The notes below the pieces were generated by a model. It worked only from the letters and a program-made list of their open reading frames with translations. It did no database searches and was not told where the DNA came from. Shown one piece after another: positions 45,666 to 56,437 of a stretch of 64,000 nt of DNA; position 1 is the stretch's first letter, and every line of letters begins with the position of its first letter. The DNA comes from Oenanthe sinensis (taxonomy: Eukaryota; Streptophyta; Magnoliopsida; Apiales; Apiaceae), in NCBI GenBank assembly GCA_028671895.1, contig CM053803.1, positions 47,242,786 through 47,306,785 of the forward strand, in the 5' to 3' direction. A program made the position numbers and the translations under genes.

Positions 45666-46429
45666 TGTTAGGAATATATTCATTTGATGATGTACAAAAT
45701 ACTAGAATAGGGTCTAGATTAGTTTATCTGTAATAAGTCTTTCTAGTCTCTGAAATGTATAATCAGAGTCTAGATAGTCAACATTCATGTTACTTGTACT
45801 TAGAAGAATTTCTGTAGAAAGTGAAACCATAGTCTTCATGAAGATCAAAGTCTGGAAGGTGATCAGAGTCTATAGATTATCAGAGTCTACATGTGATCAG
45901 AGTCTGAAGATCATCAGAGTCTAAAGGATTCAGAGTCTATACAGTTAAAGTTAAAATTTGGAAGAGGATCACAGGAATGGAAAGTCTTCGAAGATCAAGA
46001 TAAATATATTACAGATATGCTATGGGAAGGAAAGAGAATTCTAGAAGGAAACTGTCAACTAATAATTAGGAATTCTATTCCTATTGTAATTTATCTTTCT
46101 GTTATTAGTTGATAGGCAACTCTCTATATAAACACTATGTAACCTAATTGTAAAGGTGTGGAAAAAAGTCGAAGAAAAATTTGTCTGAGTGAAATTTTGT
46201 GAGAGCATAGAGATAGAGAGAGTTGCTGTGATAATCACAGAGAAGCATCTAGGGTTTGTATACATCCTAGGAGAGTTTTGTATTTAATCATCAATAGTAC
46301 AAACAGTACTTATTCATATCTTTGTGTTTGATCTTTGTTCTTAATTCATATCGAATTTGATTTTAAAATCAGGCAGAAAAGACACACAAGTATTCAACCC
46401 CCCCTTCTACTTGTGCAACTGGGAAAACA
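45666..46429 (+). repeat. 3' LTR of element B
   Basis: 764 bp, TG..CA. Six exact CAGAGTCT words lie at 45762-45936; two further positions that are exact in the 5' LTR are mutated here (CATAGTCT, CAAAGTCT). The end GGGAAAACA is followed by GATAA. Confidence 0.95.
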
Positions 46430-46434
46430 GATAA
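46430..46434. repeat. Target site duplication GATAA (right) of element B
   Basis: It pairs with 32512-32516. Confidence 0.95.
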
Positions 46435-46881
46435 AGTGTGTTCAAGGAGTCAAAAATTTCTGTACATCTTAGAAACACTTTATCTATAAAGGGAATGAAG
46501 CCAAAGTTGAATAGTAAAAGTAAAGTTTCTATTTCAAGATTTATTCTAGGACAAAGAAAAAGTTCACCTGTAGGTGAGATATGTGTTTGAGTATAAATAT
46601 GCATATCCCACAAGTACTTTTCCTTATAAAACTAAGCTTAAGAATAATAACAAACACATTTGTTATTGTAACTTAGAAGCTGGAATCATTTTCCAGTTGA
46701 GTTGTAGCAATAAAATTAATAATATATTAATTTTGAAGTTTAAACTATGTGTCTTTAATCTTCTCTCATTGTTTGCATTTTATACTTGTTAGATCATGTT
46801 CATATTTGTTGCTAATAAGAATTTTGATTAATTAACAAGTTACATTCAACCCCCTTTTTGCAACATTCATTCTATTTAATA
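46430..46881 (+). repeat. 5' LTR of element C, right part
   Basis: It continues 31890-32516 beyond element B. It contains a TATA-like AGTATAAATATGC near 46591 and ends after the block ACATTCAACCCCCTTTTTG (46842-46860), the C variant of the shared C-tract. Joined with the left part, the LTR would be close to 1.08 kb. Confidence 0.75.
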
Positions 46882-46882
46882 A

Positions 46883-46896
46883 CTAGTATCAGAGCG
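46883..46896 (+). promoter_or_regulatory. Degenerate primer binding site of element C
   Basis: CTAGTATCAGAGCG keeps GTATCAGAGC of the initiator-tRNA-Met complement but has changes in the first bases. Confidence 0.75.
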
Positions 46897-46931
46897 GCAT
46901 GTTTAATATATCTAACTTGAAAAGATCCAAA

Positions 46932-49436
46932 ATGAGTGCACAGAAAGTAAGTAGTATAAAAATAACCACCTTTGACAAAGAAAATTACATCTAGAAAATA
47001 AATATGATGTTGTTTATAAAAATAGTCAACCCACTTTATCCTGATATTCTGGAAAATGGTCCTTTTGTTCCTCAATCATATGTACCTGAAACCAAAGTAG
47101 AAGGTGAAACAATACCTGTCTATTGACTTCCTAAAAAGGTTTCAGAATACAGTGATACTGGAAAGGAAAAATTACCCTTGGATGATTATCTGCAGTTCAT
47201 AATCATTGAAGCACTAGACAATGTTATGTACAACAATATTGTAAACTGTACAAGTGTCAAACAAAATTTGGAAAACCATTGAGGTACTTTGTGAAGGAAT
47301 AGAAGAAGTAAAAGAAAACCAAAGACAAATTGTGTTGTCTCAGTATCAGGCGTTTATAGAAAATCAAGTGAAGGGTTGACTGTGATATTTGAAAGGTTCA
47401 ATAGACTGATAAATGACTTGCAACTGTATGGAAAGTTTTATGATAAAAAGGAAGTAAACATGAAGTTCATGTTAACACTTCCTGACCATCTTGAGCATAA
47501 GGTTACTGCTATAAGAGAGGGAAGAGACATGGCTAAAGTCTCCCTTGAAACTCTCTATGGTATATTGAAAACTTATGAGCTAGAGCTGTTACATAAGAGA
47601 GCCATACAATATGGGTAAAGAGGTAAGATGACAAATACCTCAAATGCTCTAGTTGCTTAAGATCTAAAGATGCTGCAACTACAAGAGTCTCAACATCAAC
47701 AACAACAAATCAAGATTGATGAGGTTACTAATGAGGATGCGAATCTCAATCTTTAACTCAAGGATGGTGATGATGATGAGTTATGCACCCTGGAAGAGCT
47801 TGACAACATGGAATACAAAACCATGGCTTATATAGCAAAGAAATTTTCTAACTTGAGATTTAATAAAAATAGGACATTCAAGCCTAAAGGACAGTTCTCC
47901 AGGCTCAATAAAGGAAATACTTCAAAATCTAGAGGAAGTGGAAAAGGTAGTTATAAAACAGGAGTGGTGGATAGATCCAAGATAAGATGTTATAACTGCA
48001 ATGAGATGGGACATTTTGCAACTGAGTATAAAAAGCCAAGACAAGTGAGAAGGAATGACAATGACTATAAGGAACTCAAGGTAAAGTATGATGCTTTGCT
48101 CAAAAAGTAACAATGAAGGGCATTTGTGGCTGAAAGCAAATGTTGGGAAGAATCTGATGATGAAGAACATGATAAATATGGGAATCTAGATCTCATGGCT
48201 AACTCTAGAGAAGAGTCACCTTCCTCATCAAGTTAGGTACCCTTTTCTACTACTGTTGATATGACTGCTTCTCAATATAAGAAAACAGTAGAAAGTTTAA
48301 GTTCTGAGATCTTTAGTATTCACACTAGCATGCTTTCTACTAATAGAGAAAATGCTAAGTTGACTAGTGCTAATGAATTATTAAGAAGTAAGAATGAAGA
48401 ACTAGAGCTTAAACAAAATAATTTTGACTCTTTAAGTCAAAAAAATGAGATCCTCAATAACAAGGTTGTGTGTGCTACCTAGGTTGAGGAATTTCTCAGA
48501 AAACAAATCTCTGAGATTGAACTTAAAATCAAGTCTTAAAAGAATTCTTCCTCTCTGTTAAAATTTTACCATGAAGAAATAACTGAAATTCAAAAGGTTG
48601 GTATAGGATTTAACTAAGAGAAGAAAAATGAAAAGAAGCATGTGATAGATGAAATTACTAAAAATAATAAATCTACTATCGAACCCTCTATACTTATAAA
48701 AGTTAAGAATTTCATATTCAAATAGGCTGAGTTTGAATTTGATGAACAATCCTTGATCCTAAGGCAAGAATTAGATGATGAGGATGATGATGTTGTCAAT
48801 CATAATTTAGAAACAAAAGTTGTTGTCCTAAATCCCAAGGCAGTAAGTTTTTCCATTGACAGTACTCATGGACTAGAAGATGCAAGAAGTACTAACAAGA
48901 TAGTAAGTTCAAAAGCTGCTGTCAAGATGGTAAGATCAAATCATACTGTCAAGACAGTTACATCTCAACTTACTATCAAAACTAGTAAGACAGTAACTTC
49001 TAAACCTGCTGTCATCAAGACTAAGAAGAACAGAAATAGAAAGCTAAGAATAAATAAAAAGAATAATTATGGGTATATTCCTAATGCTCCAAGGGAATTG
49101 TGTAATAACTGTGGTTCTTCTAGTCATCGAACTCATGTATGTACTAAGAGTAAGTCTGAAGTTAAACATGCTACCTCTGTTAATAGAAATTTTCATAGTA
49201 CTCCTTTGTTAGACATACAAGTGTCTCATTGTGGTAATATTGACTGCATGCCATGCAAAATGAACATGCTAGGTATCTGTTTTAACATGCATATTACCTC
49301 TAACAATGAACGCTTGCATAAATATGTGAAAGTTGAAAAGACAAAGACTCCAAGTCCTTCTAAGGCTAGGTTGGACAAGCCACCCAAAAACAAGATCTCT
49401 AAGTCCAGTATCAAAACTAAATGGTTGGCCACATGA
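46932..49436 (+). pseudogene. gag: Element C Gag, heavily degraded
   Basis: It starts MSAQKVSSIKITTFDKENY, close to the element A Gag start. Stops appear from about 46992 onward. Recognisable pieces are FMLTLPDHLEHKVTAIREGRD (split in description; about 47467-47530), RFNRLINDLQLYGKFYD (about 47394) and a zinc knuckle CYNCNEMGHFATEY (about 47990-48030) whose last Cys has become Tyr. A coiled region follows (48240-48480), and a frame at 48753-49436 carries an intact second CCHC, CNNCGSSSHRTHVC (about 49100-49140), and the Cys cluster CGNIDCMPC. The second knuckle is absent in A, so C and A differ in finger number. Many frameshifts; surely inactive. Confidence 0.85.
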
Positions 49437-49562
49437 ATCATGCTCACACCAAAAGAAATTAAATCAATTGAATCTGACTTAAACAGTGAATTACTAAGCA
49501 AGAAGGACCTCATGGAAGTTAGGTACCAAAAGAAACTTGAATACTTTGCTTTGTAGGGTAGC

Positions 49563-52500
49563 ATGAAAAATAAAAAAATTACGTGGATCATTGACAGTGG
49601 ATGTTCAGGACACATGGCTGTTAATAAATCCCTGATATTACAACTTAAAGAAATGACTAACCCTTATTTAATCTTTGGTGACAACAATATTGGTTTCACA
49701 ATGGGATATGGCAGTTTGGAAGTTAAAAATTTAAAGATTGAGAAGATTGTCCTAGTAAATGGATTGAAGCACAATTTACTGAGTGTGACTCAGTTCTTTG
49801 AATGATGATTCAAAGTGGGATTTGATCAAGATAAATGCTCCATTGTTAACAAGAAAATAGGAGAATAAGCTCTTCAAGGTATGAGAAAAGGAAGCCTATT
49901 CATAGCTGACCTTGACTCAGTTAGAAAGGAAAAAGTCTACTGCTTTTATAGAAAAGCTTTAATAAATGAAAGTTGGTTGTGGCATAAGAAGATGTCTCAT
50001 CTAAACTTCAAAGCAATGAAATACTTGATAAAGAGAGAATTGGTGAAAGGCCTTCATCAGCTTGTATTCTGTCAAGAAGGATTGTGTGAGGATTTCCAGA
50101 AAGAGAAACTAGGAGAGATACTCACAAAAGCACTCCTTGTGGTTCAATCAATGAAGCTTTTCAACTTATTCATTTGGACTTATTTGGTCCTTTGAATGTA
50201 CAGTCATTGGCAAAGAAAATATATGCCTTAGTGACGGTTTATGATTTTTCAAGATATACTTGGGTTATGTTCTTGACAACCAAGGATGAAGCTACATAAG
50301 AAATCATTGATCTTGTAAGGGTTCTTGACAAAAATCCTAAGTATAAAGTGCAGACTTTAAGGAGTGATAATGGTACTGAATTCAAAAACAGTATCATGAA
50401 TGATTTCTGCAAAGACAATGGCATTAAACAACAGTTCTCTGCGCCAAGGCCCTCAACAAAATGGTATTGTGGAAAGAAAGAACAAAACACTTATTGAAGC
50501 TGCAAGAACCATGTTTAGTGAAGCAAAACTTCCTACCTACTTTTGGGGTGAAGTCATCAACACAACCTATTATACTTAAAACAGGACTGTGGTCAACAAA
50601 GCTTTTAGAAGGATACCTTATGAGTTACTTATAGGAAGGAAACCTACTGTCAAGTATTTTCATGTACTTTGAAGTAAATGCTACATCATTAGGATTCAAC
50701 ATAGATCAAAGGGAAATTTGACACTAAAGAATTTGAAGGAATATTCATGGGGTATGGCATAAAAATGACTACATACAAAGTCTACATCATTGATCACAAG
50801 ACTGTGGAAGAAAGTGTCAATGTCACTTTTTATGAATCTAAGTTTCCTGGGATTGAAGGATGTCAATAAAATGAGTCATTAGTTTTTTAAAATCAAGGCT
50901 ATCTAGAAGAGATTGAAGAAGAGGCACCAAGAATTGAACATACAATTTCTGGTCCAACCATAATTCCTGTTCAAACTCAAGAGAATGAGGGAACTGCAAA
51001 GTCTACAAATTATTCTGGGAATATTCCCATGACTAGTGGACTTGAGGAAATAGATGTTGTCTACAGCACAAGAACAAAAGATGTTGTCAATCAACAGAGT
51101 GGAGAAAGTTCTAGTGATTCACTAAGAGAAACAAAGTGAAACAGGGATCACACAAATGATTTAATTATTGGTGATCCAGGAACAAGAGTCAAAAAAAGAA
51201 GGAATGTTGGTAATGAATGCATGTACTCTTGTTTCCTCTCTCAAGTTGAACCTAAAACATTGGATGTTGCATTGAATGATCCAGATTGGGTTTTGGCTAT
51301 GCAAGATGAACTCAATCCGTTTGAGAGAAGTAATGTATGGGAAATAGTGCCTATACCAAAGAATAAATCTGTAATAGGTACCAGGTGGGTCTACAGAAAC
51401 AAGGTTGATGACAGTGGTATTTTCACAATAAACACAACAAGGTCGGTAGCTAAAGGTTACCGTCAACAAGAAGGAATTGACTATGATGAAACCTTTACAC
51501 CTGTTGCTAGACTTGAAGCCATTATAATTTTCTTGGTTTTTGCTGCATTCAACAACTTCAAAGTCTTCCAAGTGGATGTGAAATGTGTCTTTCTCAATGG
51601 AGAATTGGAAGAAGAATTTATGTTGAACAACCCCCAGGCTTTGAAGATCCAAAAATGCAAAACTTTGTGTACAAACTTCTCAAAGCATTATATGGCCTAA
51701 AGCAAGCACCAAGGACTTAGTATGACACCCTTTTCAAGTTTCTTCTTGAGAACAATTTCACAAGGATTATGGATAAAACTCTTTTCTATAAAAAGCATGA
51801 AAATGATATCATTCTAGTCCAAGTATATGTTGATGACATCATTTTTGGCTCAACAAACGAAGAACTATGTAAAATATTCTCTGAGTTGATGCAAAACAAA
51901 TATGAGATGAGTATGATTGGTGAATAATATTATTTCTTGGACTTCAAGTCTATCAAGAGAAATATGGAATATTTATTTGTCAAATCAAATATGTCAAAGA
52001 TCTTTTGAAGAAATTTGACATGAAAGATTCATCACCTGCAAAGACTCCAATCTCAATTGCAACTCAACTTGACAAGGATCCTAAAGTGAAGAAGGTGGAC
52101 AACAAGATGTATAGAGGAATGATTTGTTCTTTCCTCTACCTGACTACTAACAGACTTGACATTATGTTTGCTACAGGGTTATGTGCAAGGTTTTAGTCTG
52201 ATCTAAAGGTATCACACATGATGGCAGCCAAAAAAATCTTTAGATATTTAAAGGGAACTCAAAATCTAGGTCTTTGGTATCCTAAAGAATATGGTTTTGA
52301 CATGTTTGGTTACTCTGATTCAGACTATATTAGGTGTAGGATTGATAAAAAGAACACAACAGGGAGCTGTCAGTTTCTAGGAGAAAGATTGGTCTCATGG
52401 TTTAGCAAGAAGCAGCATTCTATTTCAAATTCAACTGCAGAATTTGAGTATATTGTAGTTGGTAGTTGTTGTGCACAGTTACTTTGGATGAAAAACTAAT

Positions 52501-52772
52501 TTTTGGATGATGGCCTAGCACTTCAAGAAATTCCTATCTTCTGTGACAACACAAGTGAAATAGCCATATCTGATAATCTAGTTCAACATTCCAAGACTAA
52601 GCACATTGACATCGGACATCATTTCAAAAGAGAGCATGTGGAGAAAGGTACAATCAAACTGATTTATGTGCCCACAGATAAGAAACTTGCAGACATCTTC
52701 ACCAAACCTCTAGATGAGAAGAATTTCAACAGATTAATAAATGAATTAGGTATGTTAAACTTTTCTTGTTGA
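49563..52772 (+). pseudogene. pol: Element C Pol, heavily degraded
   Basis: The protease piece begins MKNKKITWIIDSGCSGHM. The pre-integrase finger follows (WHKKMSHLNFKAM, about 49979), then integrase remnants with SDNGTEFKNS (about 50365) and a one-base shift near 50445. RT pieces run from 51221 (VEPKTLDVALNDPDWVLAMQ) with another shift near 51618. YVDDIIFG is at about 51828, and RNase H pieces are at 52005-52772 (GYSDSDYIRC, NSTAEFEYIVVG, CDNTSEIAI, HSKTKHIDIG). The end INELGMLNFSC is the normal copia pol terminus. Several catalytic neighbourhoods are altered (for example D-Y-A-G to D-Y-I-R), so this copy is dead. Confidence 0.9.
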
Positions 52773-53739
52773 TTGTAATGTATTGAAAGTTGATTTATTA
52801 GTAAAATATTAATTAACTAAAATTCACTGTGAATTAATAGCCTTTTATGGTGTTTTGATTTTTATCACAGTGAATACATGATGATGTTTTCATGAAAGGT
52901 TAACTAATTTATTTTATTTTACTTCAAATAAAAAAGGAAAGTAATTATTTCTCTATGACCTACATTGTTTATAGATAGTTGATGTCAAAAGTATTGACAG
53001 TATCTGTAAATAACTTACTGTCATATAATAAAGAAGTTACTGTCGTTCTTATTTAAAAGGCTTGAAAGAAGTTACCTTGTTTAAAAGGTGTTGTTTTGAC
53101 AGCACACTTACTTGTATTCCCGCTCCTATTTTATTGATCAAAAGCATCTAGCAGTGCCACGCCAGCTTAGAATTGGACTAATGAAATTATAAGGGCTAAG
53201 GCTCTCATCCCCCTCCCTTCCACCGATTTACTTCTCTTTTGATCTGACGCATCCAGCAGATCAAAACAATGTTCCATTCCTTTCGACGGCATCCTTCCGC
53301 TAGAAAAACCTAATGTCATCTCTTTTGTCTATAGCAAGAGATCCTGAACCACAACTCTCAATCCGATACTAAGAGTTTGCTTCCATAATGGCGTAATGTA
53401 AAAGATAGTAGAGAAACATATTGTCAATTCTCCAATTAGGGTTTTTATACCATTTATCTACTAATGGTACTATCAATGGTGTTTGTATTTTTAAGCGTAT
53501 GAGTTCCTATCAAAATGGGATTACATCAAGCTACAACTGTCATTCAGTTGATTGCAATTCTATCTTGACAGTTTTTTTTTCACTTCATATAAATACATAC
53601 ATTAAAATTGCCTTCACTCTTTACTTTACCTTAATCTCATAAACTCTCAAACGCTCAGAACTCTTCATATCTCTCTCTACAACAATTAATCATTTTCTTC
53701 ACTCTTTCAAATTTCTTAACCATCTCTCAAACCCTAACC
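52773..53739 (+). promoter_or_regulatory. Element C pol/accessory-ORF linker with putative internal promoter
   Basis: This is a non-coding linker. It contains four exact TGACAGT or ACTGTCA words (about 52994, 53027, 53537, 53564) and near copies (ACTGTCG, TGACAGC). Just upstream of the accessory ORF a TATA-like CATATAAATACATACA (about 53586) precedes a C/T-rich leader ending CCCTAACCATG at 53742, an arrangement typical of a plant Pol II promoter and 5' UTR. Promoter activity is inferred only from this layout. Confidence 0.5.
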
Positions 53740-55676
53740 ATGTCTGGAGCTCAAATCATATGCACTCTTGCTCACACTAACTTCACCACCATGGCTATAG
53801 TGGGTGAAGTTGGAGAAGCATTCAAACTTTTCACTGGCTTCATGAATAACTATTACCTATCTCATGCCCTAACTCAAAGCCCCATGATGGAAGTATCCAA
53901 GCTGTCACAACATGGCTCCATCACTTTTCAGATCAACAACAATAGCTAAACCATCAATTCAACTCACAATCAACACTGCACTTCATACCGAAGTCGAGCC
54001 AAATGCACCATTTTAGGCCCCTGCCAGTGATGAACAACTTGAGATGTTCTTCACTTTTGCTGGTTATACCAGCCACAAACTAAGCCCAGACTCTAAGGAA
54101 TGGTATCCAACTAGTGGGATAGACATGAAGTTTCTAAACAAAGAATGAAGCATGATTTTTGATATTGTAAATAGGGCCATGTCTTGCAAAACAAGTGGTT
54201 GGAATGAGATACCAACCTACATAAGGAGAATTATGCATTCCATGGTGCACAACTATAAGGTTGACATTGGCAAATTGATGATGCAACAATTCGAACTGGT
54301 ACTTTGAAAGAAGGATGCCAGAAAACCGGTAATCTTCTGCCCTAGGTTCTTTATGCTTATTATTAACTCTGTAGTAGGCATAATTAATCTAGATAGTGTA
54401 CAGTGCATGGAGTCACCAACACTCAAGAAGAACACTCACTCCATCCTGACTAGCAAACCCCTTAATTCTCAGTTGAGTTTGTTTATTACTAATTATATGA
54501 AATCTAAAATAACCTTACTCAACTTGAAGATAGTGGGAGATTTGAATGTCTTTTCTTTGAGTGATGAGAATGGAGTTGACCTCTCCATTCCTAACCCACA
54601 CTCATAATCTTTTAAGTTAGTTAGAGCCTCTAAACTGTCTAAGGTTGCTAGCCAAGAGTCTAGTTCCTCTAAAAAGGACCAGGCTTCTACAAAGAAGAGA
54701 TCATCTACCTCTAGGCTAGAAACTGTTATTGTTATTGACGTGGGAGAAACTACACTAGATTCAGCAAATAAGGATGTTTATGTCAATGAACCCACAGAGG
54801 GTCCTGGAGTGCCTAAGAGGAAGAAGGCTAGGACATCAACCTCTATCACCAAGTATGTGTCCTCTCAAAAGGGTACAGAACTTAACAGGGACAATACCAC
54901 ATCTCTAGGTGTCTCCTATCAAAAGGAGGCTCTATTGAAATTGGTCAGTCTCCCATGACACCCTGTACAAACTCTGCACAACATATTGTACACACTCAAC
55001 ATAAGCCTACACTTGAAGAAACTCACAACTTAGTGATAGAGTACATTGAGGAATCTTCATTTCAATATGATGCTTCACATTTTGACTTGGAGGAGCAGCC
55101 TATATTGGAGTTTCTCTTTGGTAGTCCACAAGAACCTTCTACTCAAAGTGTGGAAGATACTACTACTCCTTTGGAAAAGGTTGATATCACAGCCTCAGTT
55201 GCTGTTAAAGAAAAATGTAATGTTGCTGTCATAACTGACAATAACATTCCTCTCAAAGAATCTGTTACAGCTTCTATTGCTGGTAATGACAAACTTGTTG
55301 TCACTCATTTTGACAGTAACTTCAAGACTCAGGATGCTGTCAATACTCAAAATCAAGACAGTACTTCGTAAACTCCCGCAGACACTCAAGTAGATAGTAC
55401 TCAAGGAAGTGATTCTTTTCCTATCTGCACTCTACTCAAGGTAAAATCTAAATCTGCTATGAATGGTGTACCTGCTCGGTCCCATGCATCTAGGTTGAGT
55501 GAAGGAATGAAAAAAAAGAGTCAAAAGAAAAGAGAAGTGAGAATAAAAATGAAAGACAGGGAAAAAACCCTAGAAAAGGAGAGGGCTTAGAGCAAAGCCA
55601 AAAGAAAAGGAAAACTAAGGGAGCCACAAAATCTAAGGCATTAGGCCTTGAGTGTGAGAATGTGAGGGATGATGAG
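53740..55676 (+). pseudogene. Element C accessory ORF, degraded and 3'-truncated
   Basis: It starts MSGAQIICTLAHTNF and reads FMNNYYLSHALTQSP like the 'FM..S.L..AL' segment of the A accessory ORF. After stops, the conserved pieces VDIGKLMMQQFE (about 54262) and VIFCPRFFMLIINS (about 54330) align with INFGKLLL and YYPRFLMLF of A. Later frames (54740-54958, 54955-55371) are S/T/E-rich with a basic patch PKRKKARTS, like the NLS-like patch in A. The sequence ends abruptly at the LTR starting 55677, and neither the C-terminal part nor the C 3' LTR is present. Confidence 0.8.
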
Positions 55677-56426
55677 TGTTAGGAATATATTCATTTGATG
55701 ATGTACAAAATACTAGAACAGGGTCAAGCATAGTTTATCTATAACAAGTCTTTCTAGTCTCTGAACTTTTATATAATCAGAGTTTAGATAGTAAACATCC
55801 ATTTATAGAAGGCATTTGTAATTAGAATATTTTCAGAAGAAAATGAACCCAAAGCCTGGATGCAAATCAGAGTCGGGAAGTCGATCAGAGTCTATAGACT
55901 ATCAGAGTCTATAGTCTATCAGAGACTGAAGATCATCAGAATTTGAAGTTTTTCAGAGTCTATAGAGCTGAAGCTAAATTTGGAAGGTGATCACAGTAAT
56001 GGAAAGTCTTCGAAGAAAAAGACAATTATATTGCAGATATGATATGGGAAGGAGAAAGAATTTTAGAAGGAAACTGTTAACCAATAATTATGAATTCTAT
56101 TCCTATTAATTTGATTTTCTATTATTAGTTAATAGGCAACTTTCTATATAAACACTCTATGTAACCTAATTTATTTGTTGAATTTTGTGAGAGCATAGAG
56201 ATAGATAGAGTTGATGTGAAAAAACATAGAAGCTACTAGGGTTTATGTACATCCTAAGAGTGTTTGTATTCAATATTCTTTAATAAAAACACTAATATTT
56301 TTATTCTATGAGTTTTGATCTTTGTTAAAATAGTTCAAGTTTGATTCTTCTGTAATTGATTGAAATTAAGGCGAAAAGATCACACAAGTATTCAACCCCC
56401 CTTCTACTTGTGTAACTAGAAAAACA
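55677..56426 (+). repeat. Lone B-type LTR without target duplication
   Basis: A 750-bp LTR, TGTTAGGAATATATTC to AGAAAAACA, with the TATA-like box, the C-tract ATTCAACCCCCCTTCTAC (56391-56408) and four exact CAGAGTCT words. Left flank ATGAG and right flank ATTGT do not match, and no PBS or polypurine tract adjoins it. It joins truncated element C on its left to the inverted, truncated body of D on its right, so it marks a rearrangement rather than a simple solo LTR. Confidence 0.85.
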
Positions 56427-56437
56427 ATTGTGTAACT

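Larger units (their letters stand above)
32517..46429 (+). mobile_element. Full-length SIRE/Maximus-like copia element B
   Basis: A 13,913-bp element with LTRs of 763 bp (32517-33279) and 764 bp (45666-46429) and GATAA duplications lies inside the 5' LTR of C. Order: LTR, PBS, gag (33317-35616), pol (35627-38917), linker, accessory ORF (39375-45540) with an internal tandem duplication, polypurine tract, LTR. The two LTRs differ at roughly seven positions in the first ~200 bp, so B is older than A. All three genes carry stops or shifts. By eye I count about 47 exact CAGAGTCT/AGACTCTG words across the element, in LTRs, linker and variable coding parts. Confidence 0.97.
31890..55676 (+). mobile_element. 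Decayed SIRE-like copia element C, interrupted by element B
   Basis: C starts TGTTAGGGATTGTGG at 31890. Its 5' LTR is split at 32516/46430 by insertion of B, with the GATAA duplication as proof. After the LTR end near 46881 come a degenerate PBS, gag (46932-49436), pol (49563-52772), a linker and an accessory ORF (53740-55676), all with many stops and shifts. The gag start MSAQKVSSIKITTFDKENY is close to that of A, so C belongs nearer to A than to B. The right end and 3' LTR are missing, cut at 55676 by a B-type LTR. Confidence 0.88.

Noticed and set aside
55677..56426. Ordinary solo LTR made by LTR-LTR recombination
   Set aside because: Flanking 5-mers ATGAG and ATTGT differ, and both neighbours are truncated elements.
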